This document shows positions 56,496 through 64,000 of a stretch of DNA of 64,000 nucleotides, piece by piece. Under the pieces are notes generated by a model. That model was not told the DNA's origin and ran no database searches. It saw only the letters and a program-made list of their open reading frames with translations. Every line of letters begins with the position of its first letter. Positions within the stretch are counted from its first letter, which is position 1. The position numbers were made by a program, and so were the translations under genes. Source of the DNA: Paroedura picta (taxonomy: Eukaryota > Chordata > Lepidosauria > Squamata > Gekkonidae); assembly GCF_049243985.1 (NCBI RefSeq), contig NC_135373.1, positions 96,219,213 through 96,283,212 of the forward strand. Reading direction: 5' to 3'.

Positions 56496-56608
56496 CAGGA
56501 GTAGTCAACCTGTGGTCATCCAGATGTTCGTGGACTACAAAGCCTGGCAGGGGCTCATGGGAACTGTAGTCCACAAACATCTGGAAGACCACAGGTTGAC
56601 TACCCCTG
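56496..56608. mobile_element. hAT fold-back MITE between WBP11 and histone H3
   Basis: 113 bp with arms CAGGAGTAGTCAACCTG and CAGGTTGACTACCCCTG. Flanks share GGCTA but an exact 8-bp duplication is not clear. Confidence 0.75.
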
Positions 56609-56886
56609 GGCTAGAACATTGCCTGATATATTAACTAACAAAAGGCAAAAGTATCAGGCAATCAACTCAGGGAATTGATGAAGGCGACCAGGCTTGACTC
56701 CTCCCCCATATAATTTCCTGAACTTCCTCCTACCGAAAAAAGCTGTGACACAAAGGTTTTTGCCTTCAGGCTGTGGCTAGTCCCATACCCATTCACAGTT
56801 CCCTCACTCCCTCTTGCCGAGCCCCCCGCCTAACGAGAAGGATCACCTCCGGGCCGGTGAGCAGCTCTTTCCCGGGAGCGAGTGGC

Positions 56887-56902
56887 GGCTCTGAAAAGAG
56901 CC
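56887..56902 (-). terminator. Histone 3' stem-loop
   Basis: On the minus strand it reads GGCTCTTTTCAGAGCC, a perfect 6-bp stem and 4-nt loop of the SLBP-bound replication-dependent histone signal, 39 nt after the H3 stop. A purine-rich downstream element (gggaaagagctg, plus coordinates about 56,861-56,873) follows, as needed for U7 snRNP processing. Confidence 0.97.
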
Positions 56903-56940
56903 TTTGGGGTGGGTGTTCTGCGCGGCGGCGGCGGGGCCCG

Positions 56941-57476
<536 letters not shown>

Positions 57477-57850
57477 ATGGTCCCCGCATTTGAAATCTCG
57501 CGCCTCGGTGCGCGGAATGAGCCGTCCTCTTTCCCACTGGTCGGGCAAAGCTCAGGGACGCAGCCGCTTCTCTGACAGGGCTTTATTTGAGGCGTGACCC
57601 TAGCCGGGATTGGGGGTTGCCTTCATTCAGAAATCCCGCTCGCCTCGTTCCAGCGTCCTTAACGCTCCCAGAAAGGGTTGTTTTTGAAAAATTTTGGCCG
57701 TTCATGGTTTTGTCGCTTAGAACTATTTAAAAAAAAAATACCTGGGCTTCAAGGTGGAGAAACCCCTAGGGTTTCCCTTCCTTATTGTATTGAAAAACAA
57801 ATACAGATCCCTCCAGTTCATAACCTAAAGCAAATTCAGGGAAAATCTGG

Positions 57851-58207
57851 ATTTGCAGCTATATTAATCATTACTACCTACTTACTCAATATGCATTTTC
57901 ACCTCTTCTGCTTACTTTTAAGAGATAGGTGTTATAGCAAAAGTGCAGAAAGAAAGTCTATTATATTTTATGTAGGGATTCATATACTGCTTTTTTCAGA
58001 CATAAGGTTTCCGGGCGCTTTACAGAATCTAAAACTGAATAAAAACCAGTATAGTCCATATATATAACAAAACCAATATAAAACTACAACATATTGGCAA
58101 AGTATCTCCTATGCAAATACCTGATCATCAGGGTTCTGTGTTCTGTTTTGCTGGCTTTCTGTAAATATGTTTGCAATGCATTTTTAGTTGATTGAGATAA
58201 ATGGGTT
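57851..58207. pseudogene. Rearranged duplicate of WBP11 intron 8 and 3' UTR sequence
   Basis: 57,851-58,082 aligns in order with 48,648-49,050 (intron 8) but lacks the LINE tail present there. 58,083-58,207 aligns at about 90% with 53,428-53,552 (3' UTR). No WBP11 coding exon is present between them. It lies 500 bp upstream of the H3 start on the other strand. Confidence 0.6.
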
Positions 58208-58764
58208 TTAGCCTGAGGCCATTAATATACATACTTGAACATGTTGGGAAATATAACTGCATTCAAGAGGGTCTGGGAGGGAAAGAGTTAAGAGAATTCT
58301 CACACTCTCATCCCTAAAATACTGAGCCTCTTTGGCCCTTGATTATCTTCTGTTTCATCTGCAGGACCTCTCTTTCCCCCTTCCTAAACTTTTATTCAGA
58401 GCTTTTTAAAAAAATACTACATAAGCAAGAAAAAGGAAAGAAAGTTACAAAATACCAAATTAGGAAAGAAAAAAAAGAGATACAGATATAGAGGCTTTTG
58501 ATTTTATCTGTGACAACTATAAATCATATTTTATTCACTCATTCATTTAACTTATATACTGCCTCTCACTGTGATGTCTCAGGGTGGTGTGCATGGAACA
58601 GCAGAACGAGAAGTACATAGAAACATTTGCAACAATATGAACAAGAAACATAATCATGAACAGTCAAACATCAAATAAAGTTTAGGAACAATGAACACTG
58701 GGGCATCTGCAGCAAATCAGGATGGAATAGCAACAGCTGAATCGCAGCCCTAGGCTAGGGATTT
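58208..58764. other. No gene seen
   Basis: AT-rich; possible LINE tail at 58,540-58,680 (cttatatactgcctctcactg). Confidence 0.4.
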
Positions 58765-59262
58765 GTGGAGTATCTAAGTTGCCTGGAAAAGGGACCAGGT
58801 TGCAGGTAGGTCCCTGTCACCAGCCTCAACCACAAGTCTGGCAGAAGAGCTCCATTTTGCAGGCCCTGTGGAACTACTTGAATCCTGGTAGGGCCTTGAT
58901 TTTGTTGGGGAGCTTATTCCACCAGTTTGGGGCCATGGGTGAAAAGGCTCTGGCTCTGGTTGAGGCCAGGGATCACAAATCTGTTGGAATGGATGAAGTC
59001 GCTATTTGGAGAATATAAACAAGTCCTTGAGGTACGCGCTGGACCTAACCCACATATGGCCTTGAAGAGGAGTACCAACACCTGAAAACTGATTCGATAT
59101 TTGATTGGTAGCCAGCGCAGCTGCCAGAGGATTGGGTGATGTGGGCTCTTCATGGTGTTCGAGTAAGAACGTGGGCAGCTGCATTCTGGACCAATTGTAG
59201 TTTCTGGAGCAAGGATAGGGTAAGGCCTGCATTGAGTGAGTTGAAGTAATACAGTCCAGAGT
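58765..59262 (-). mobile_element. L2-type LINE ORF2 C-terminal fragment
   Basis: Same family as 10,670-10,935 and 27,395-28,150, minus orientation. The minus strand encodes FQVLVLLFKAICGLGPA and NRFVIPGLNQSQSLFTHGPK-like blocks. It is interrupted by stops and ends at a hAT-like sequence at about 59,266. Confidence 0.65.
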
Positions 59263-59265
59263 AGC

Positions 59266-59400
59266 GATCCCCAACCTGTGGACCGCAGACCACATGTGGT
59301 CCGTCGACTAATTGGAGGTGGGCCGCGAAGGACGCCTTCCCCCCCCCCCCCCGGCCCTTTACAACACACTTCGGGTGTCATTGTCTCTCATCACTCCTAG
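59266..59400. mobile_element. hAT-like element end
   Basis: Begins gcgatccccaacctgtgg and holds gtggtccgtcgac and ggtgggccgcgaagg, resembling hAT/Charlie-type ends like the element at 12,561. It contains a C run (59,339-59,352). The right boundary is not visible, so the end is approximate. Confidence 0.4.
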
Positions 59401-60591
59401 ATGGGGCTATCTCGTTGCAGAGAAACAAGCTCAGGGTTCTCATCGATTTGTCATTGTCATGAGTTAAAATTTCCATCAAAATAAAATGTTCCTTATGTTC
59501 ATTGTTGTGGCGTGTCTGTATCTTATTTTGAAGGGAGTTTCTTGGCAATAAGAGGTGCAAGATCAAACAATGTGGCAACAGTTGACCTATAAGAGTCAGA
59601 CACAACTGAATAGCTAATATCATAATCAAGCTTTGTAACTTGTTTGAACATCATTTTCCCCTTAACAGTGAAATATGGAGAATTGAGGATACTGCATGAA
59701 GCTTCTGTGTTTCCTAGGCAAATGATTCTTTTAAAAATTAAACCAACAGGTTATGGAACCAGAGACTTTCTGAAGCTCAGATTAAACTTAATATTTAAAA
59801 AGGACTTAGTCTTTGATTAGCAGGTCCCCTTTGTTTGTTTATCTTTTAACATTCTTCATTGTTTTTTACATTGTTGCAATAAGGATGGCTGAATCAAGCA
59901 GATATTTGGATATCCCAAAACTTACTACTGAGAAGTATGAATACTGGTTTAAAAGATTTCATATACTCTTTGAAGAAAACAGTGCTGCTGGAATCTTAGA
60001 AAAAGAAAAAACCAATACAGAAAGGCAAGGAATTGGTCTCTTGGATAATCAAAAATGGGATCGCTAAAAACATTATAATAGAGACTTACATATATGAAAA
60101 TTCCTTGGCAGGAAAAGAAATGCTTTAGAGCCTTAGAAGAGTCTTTTGAGTTTACTCATGTAAATTCACAAGGAGTATGGATAACTTTGCAAAGCAAGTT
60201 TATTTAAAAGGAAATTGTAAAAAAATAGATATGAAACTGGAGAAGGAATGCTCAAAACAGCTTATTGAATTTGAATCTCTGAATGGTTTAGCTTAAATTT
60301 CTACAAAGTCCTACCAGGGTAAGAGAGAGAAAACAATCACTGATCTGCTGTAATTGCAACAAAAGGGGCCACTTTGCAAAGGACTGGAGAGAATCACCAG
60401 CTAACACTAGTTTTTCTAAGAGGCACAGAAACACTGTACAAGTTATAAATCAAAAGCATAATGGTCCTAACATAATAGACAAAGGGAAAAGTTTGTTACT
60501 AATAGACCAAAAAAGCCTTATTTATGATGATGCTGAATCGGATTCAAAAGAGCATACGTGCCTAGAAGAGGGAGGAGGAGGAGAAGGAAAA

Positions 60592-60860
60592 GAAGAAGAG
60601 TTGGTTCTTATATGCCACTTTTCTCTACCAGAAGGCATCTCAAAGTAGCTTAAAATTGCTTTCCCTTTCATCTCCCCACAACCCTGTGAGGTGTGTGAGG
60701 CTGAGAGAGCCCTGATATTACTGCTCAGTCAGAACAGCTTTATCACTGCTGTGGCGAGCCCAAGGTCACCCAGCTGGCTTCATGTGGGGGAGCAGGGAGT
60801 CAAGCCTTGCTCACCAGATTAGAAGTCAGCGCTCCTAGCCACTACACCAAGCTAGCTCTA
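60592..60860 (-). mobile_element. tRNA-derived SINE inside the copia fossil
   Basis: gaagaagagttggttcttatatgcc ... ccactacaccaagctagct. Full length. Its insertion postdates the copia element. Confidence 0.85.
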
Positions 60861-61114
60861 ATAGACAGTGGAGCACCTAGTCATAGCACACACTACAAAG
60901 ATCTCTTTGATTAATGTAATGAAACCTAACTGAATGCCCACAGATTCAAGGTATAGCGACTGGCATTTTATACTGTAGCATACTTCATAAAAATTTCCTA
61001 AATGAAGATGTCCTGTATATACCTGAATTAAGCTGTAATTATTGAGTGTGTATACATTAGAGGACAAAGATTTTGACATGTTTGGGAAATAATAAATGTA
61101 CTATTAGCAAAGCC

Positions 61115-62998
61115 AAAGTTCTTCCGCCAGGCATATGGTTGAGGCCAGGGTGGAGTTCTGGTGTTTTCATCAGCGGATCCCCCCTCGATGCCTATCAGAT
61201 CTGGCTCCTTGCTCCCAGTCGAAGTTGGCCCTCTGGCTGAACAGGAGAGGTATATTAGACAAGCTGAGTGAGAGGCTGCCATCTCTGTCATGGTGTAAGG
61301 GGTGTTTTATGGGGTTTTATTGTATTTTTCCCCTTCAAAGCTCGCTGCCTTGTCGTGGCAAAATTATACAGAAGAACTAGACAAGAGCAAGCTTAACATC
61401 CCTGATGTTAGTAGTCACAGACATCTTGGAATGTGAAGTCAAATGGGCCTCAGGAGCAAAAATAAAGCTAGTGGTGGTGACAGCATTCCAGTTGAACTAT
61501 TCAAAATCTTAAAAGACGATGCAGTAAAAGTGCTACCCTCAATATGCCTGCAAATTTGGAAAACTCAACAGTGGCCACAGGACTGGAAAAGGTCAGTTTA
61601 CATTCCAATCCCAAAAAAGGGCAATGCCAAAGAATGTTCAAACTACCGCACCATTGCACTCATTTCTCATGCTAGCAAAGTTATGCTCAAAATCCTACAA
61701 GCTAGGCTCCAGCAATATGTGGACCGAGAACTTCCAGAAGTACAGGCAGGATTTCGAAGAGGCAGAGGAACTAGAGATCAAATTGCCAACATATGCTGGA
61801 TCATGGAGAAAACTAGAGAGTTCCAGAAAAACACCTACTTCTGCTTCATTGACTATACTAAAGCCTTTGATTGTGTGGAGCACAACAAATTGTGGCAAGT
61901 TCTTAAAGAAATGGGAATACCAGAGCATTTTATCTTGTCTCTTGAGAAACCTATATGCAGGTCAAGAAACAACAGTGAGAACAGGGCATAGAATCACTGA
62001 TTGGTTCAAAATTGAGAACGGAGTTTGGCAAGGCTGCATACTGTCGCCTTGCCTATTTAACTTGTATGTGGAGCACATCATGAGAAAGGTGGGGTTAGAT
62101 GAGTCACAAATTGGGAGTAAGATTGCAGGGAGAAATATCAACAACCTCAGATATGCAGATGATACCACTCTAATGGCAGAAAGCGAAGAGGAATTAAAGA
62201 GCCTCGATGTGGGTGAAGGAGGAGAGTGCAAAAGTTAGCTTGAAACTCAACATCAAGAAAATGAAGATCATGGCATTCGGTCCTCTCAATTCCTAGCAAA
62301 TAGATGGGGAAGAAATGGAGGTAGTGACAGATTTTATTTTCCTGGACTCCAAGATCACTGCAGATGGGGACTGCAGCAAAGAAATTAAAAGATGCTTCTG
62401 GGGAGGAAAGCTATGGCAAATTTAGACAGCATCCTAAAAAGCAGGGACATCACCCTGCCAACTAAAGTGCATCTAGTCAAGGCTATGGTCTTCCCAGTTG
62501 CAATGCATGGCTGTGAAAGTTGTACTATAAGGAAGGCTGAGCGTCAAAGAATTGAGGCTTTTGAACTGGTGCTGAAGAAGACTCTTGCGAGTCCCTTGGG
62601 CTGCAAGGTTAACAAACTGGTCAGTCCTAGAGGAGATCAGCCCTGATTGCTTCTTAGAAGGCCAGATCCTGAAGATGAAACTCAAATACTTTGACCACCT
62701 CATGAGAAGGAAGGACTCTCTGGGGAAGAGCTTAATGCTGGGAGCTATTGAAGGCAAAAGAAGAAGGGGATGACAGAGAATGAGGTGGTTGGATGGAGTG
62801 ACTGAAGCAGTTGGTGCAAGCTTAAATGAACTGCTGAGAATGGTAGAGGACAGAAAAGCCTGGAGGATCATTGTCCATGGGGTCACGATGGGTTGGACAT
62901 GACTTTGCAACAAACAACAATAACAATTGCATTTTTACTGTTTTTATCTTGTGTAAGCCAGCACAAGACCAACGGAAGAGTGGCAGTATAAAAATCAA
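61115..62998 (+). mobile_element. L2-like LINE 3' fragment split by the BovB insertion
   Basis: Parts 61,115-61,329 and 62,926-62,998 flank the BovB. They resemble the ORF end and 3' tail of L2-type elements seen elsewhere here (ggccagg blocks, gtgtaag.ggtgttttat). Assignment is by resemblance to the copies at 27.4-28.15 and 58.8-59.26 kb. Confidence 0.45.
61330..62925 (+). mobile_element. BovB LINE, internally deleted copy with both ends and a target duplication
   Basis: Plus-orientation BovB of 1,596 bp. The first about 30 bp match the 5' end of the full-length copy (CCCCTTCAA.GCTCGCTGCCTTG) and then join, at a shared GTGGCAA (61,355-61,361), the RT region (NYTEELYKSELNIPD in the intact copy). 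The rest follows to the (CAA)n 3' end with several frame changes and a stop after about 180 codons. Flanks are ATTGTATTTTT (61,319-61,329) and ATTGCATTTTT (62,926-62,936), an 11-bp target duplication with one mismatch. Older than the copy at 7.4-10.6 kb. Confidence 0.93.
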
Positions 62999-63210
62999 TC
63001 AAGTATATGCACAAGGTAACAAAAAGGAATAGTATATGAACTGAGTCTTGCACATGAACAGGTACACCTGACACATGAAAGGAAAGACAAAGAAAGCCTG
63101 GAACTGTGGCACACATGCCTAGGACATCATAATCCAAAGGTAATTCTAGACGTTCAGAACAAATTCACTAAAAGGATTAAGATAAAGTCATGAGATATCA
63201 ATGACATAAG

Positions 63211-63232
63211 CAAATGTGTGTGTGTGTGTGTG
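63211..63232. repeat. (GT)n microsatellite within the copia fossil
   Basis: Uninterrupted TG run of about 11 units. Confidence 0.8.
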
Positions 63233-64000
63233 GTTTAAGAGCAAAAAGAAATAGACTCCCATTTCAACCCAGGTCTGAGAAATTTACTAGCAAACCATTA
63301 GAATTAATTCACAATTATGTCCTTGAACCAGCACATGTAACATCAAATTGTGGAAACAGATATCTTTTAAACTTTGGATGATTTTTCAAGGTATTCATTG
63401 GCATATCTGCCGAGGCAAAAGAATAAAGTTCATAAATTCCTCAAGAGATATGTTGCTATGGTTTCTAATAATTTTGAGACTTTGTGAACTTCACTCTTTT
63501 GCCTCAGCACCCTGCACAGGAAGTTCATGAGCTTTACACCTGAGCAGAATTGCACTGCTGAAAGGAGATGGGCAAATGCATGTTCATGGACACAGGGCTA
63601 CCCACCAATCCTGACTGCAGACTGCCCACAAAAGGGAGCACACATACACTTTACCAAATATGCCATGGCAAGGTGCCAGACATGGGACACATTATTGATA
63701 GCAAGGCTTTCTCATTTGTACCGAAGGAGAAAAGAAAAAAACTGAAGCCAGAGAAAGTGTTGTTGTGAGATATGATTCTTAAAGTAAGGGGTATGGAGTG
63801 CTGTACCCAGAAACAGGTGGAAGTCTATGTCAGGTGCACTTTGATGAAAGCAGAAACACTAGAGAAGGGACTGCATCACATGACTCAGAAAAGGCAGATG
63901 GCTTGTACCATCTCTTGCACCTTGGATCAGTGTTCAACAATAAAACATTAGAATGAGACACCCAACCTGAGAAGGCAGATTCCGGAGCAATTGTGCCAGA

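Larger units (their letters stand above)
59870..64000 (+). mobile_element. Decayed Ty1/copia retrotransposon (fossil), interrupted by later insertions
   Basis: Pieces in one orientation look like a copia-type element: a gag-like N-terminal region (from about 59,884), a CCHC zinc-knuckle region (about 60,340-60,390), a protease-side region (about 60,860-61,050), and GAG-pre-integrase and integrase regions (about 63,090-63,740), perhaps continuing past the window edge. It is clearly broken, with probably more than ten disruptions, and old. A tRNA-type SINE (60,592-60,860) and an L2-like repeat containing a BovB (61,115-62,998) were inserted later. LTRs were not identified. Seen: the ordered matches to family motifs. 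Inferred: that they form one insertion. Confidence 0.7.

Overview
The window looks like nuclear DNA of a squamate reptile (lizard or gecko type). It carries BovB (RTE) and CR1 LINEs, Sauria-type SINEs with BovB-like tails, 5S-rRNA-derived SINEs, many hAT fold-back elements, and vertebrate genes with introns. The exact species cannot be read from the sequence. Most of the 64 kb is interspersed repeat.

Host genes, left to right: (1) a four-exon vitamin-K-type Gla protein gene of the matrix Gla protein/osteocalcin family (15,491-22,028, +); (2) the single coding exon of a C12orf60 homologue (25,912-26,703, -); (3) SMCO3 (31,080-31,757, +), which probably lies inside the long 5' intron of the C12orf60 gene; (4) WBP11, 12 exons, from a CpG-island promoter near 39.5 kb to its poly(A) signal at 53,684 (+); (5) an intronless replication-dependent histone H3.2 gene (56,941-57,351, -) with a perfect 3' stem-loop. 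From memory, this is the gene order of human chromosome 12p12 (MGP, ART4, SMCO3/C12orf60, WBP11, H2AJ/H4-16). Two differences stand out: no ART4 is visible, and the histone gene is an H3.

The Gla gene is the most unusual host feature. Its position and exon plan are those of MGP. However, its predicted mature C-terminal peptide is 49 residues with Glu at 17, 21 and 24 and Cys at 23 and 29, the osteocalcin pattern. It has a furin-type RRQKR site and lacks MGP's N-terminal Ser/Glu-rich Gla region.

Mobile elements: an essentially full-length BovB with an open 1009-codon ORF (7.4-10.6 kb); a 5'-truncated CR1 with an open 837-codon ORF (34.95-37.55 kb); a second BovB, internally deleted but keeping both ends and a target-site duplication (61.3-62.9 kb), nested in an L2-like repeat that is itself nested in a decayed Ty1/copia element (59.9 kb to the right edge); and MITEs of hAT, mariner-like and PIF/Harbinger-like type, several with clear target-site duplications. 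About 360 bp downstream of the H3 gene (57.85-58.21 kb) appear to be a rearranged copy of WBP11 intron 8 plus 3' UTR sequence.

Apart from the shared CpG-island promoter (WBP11 and probably C12orf60), the genes have unrelated jobs: bone/cartilage mineral binding, splicing, chromatin packaging and two proteins of unknown role.
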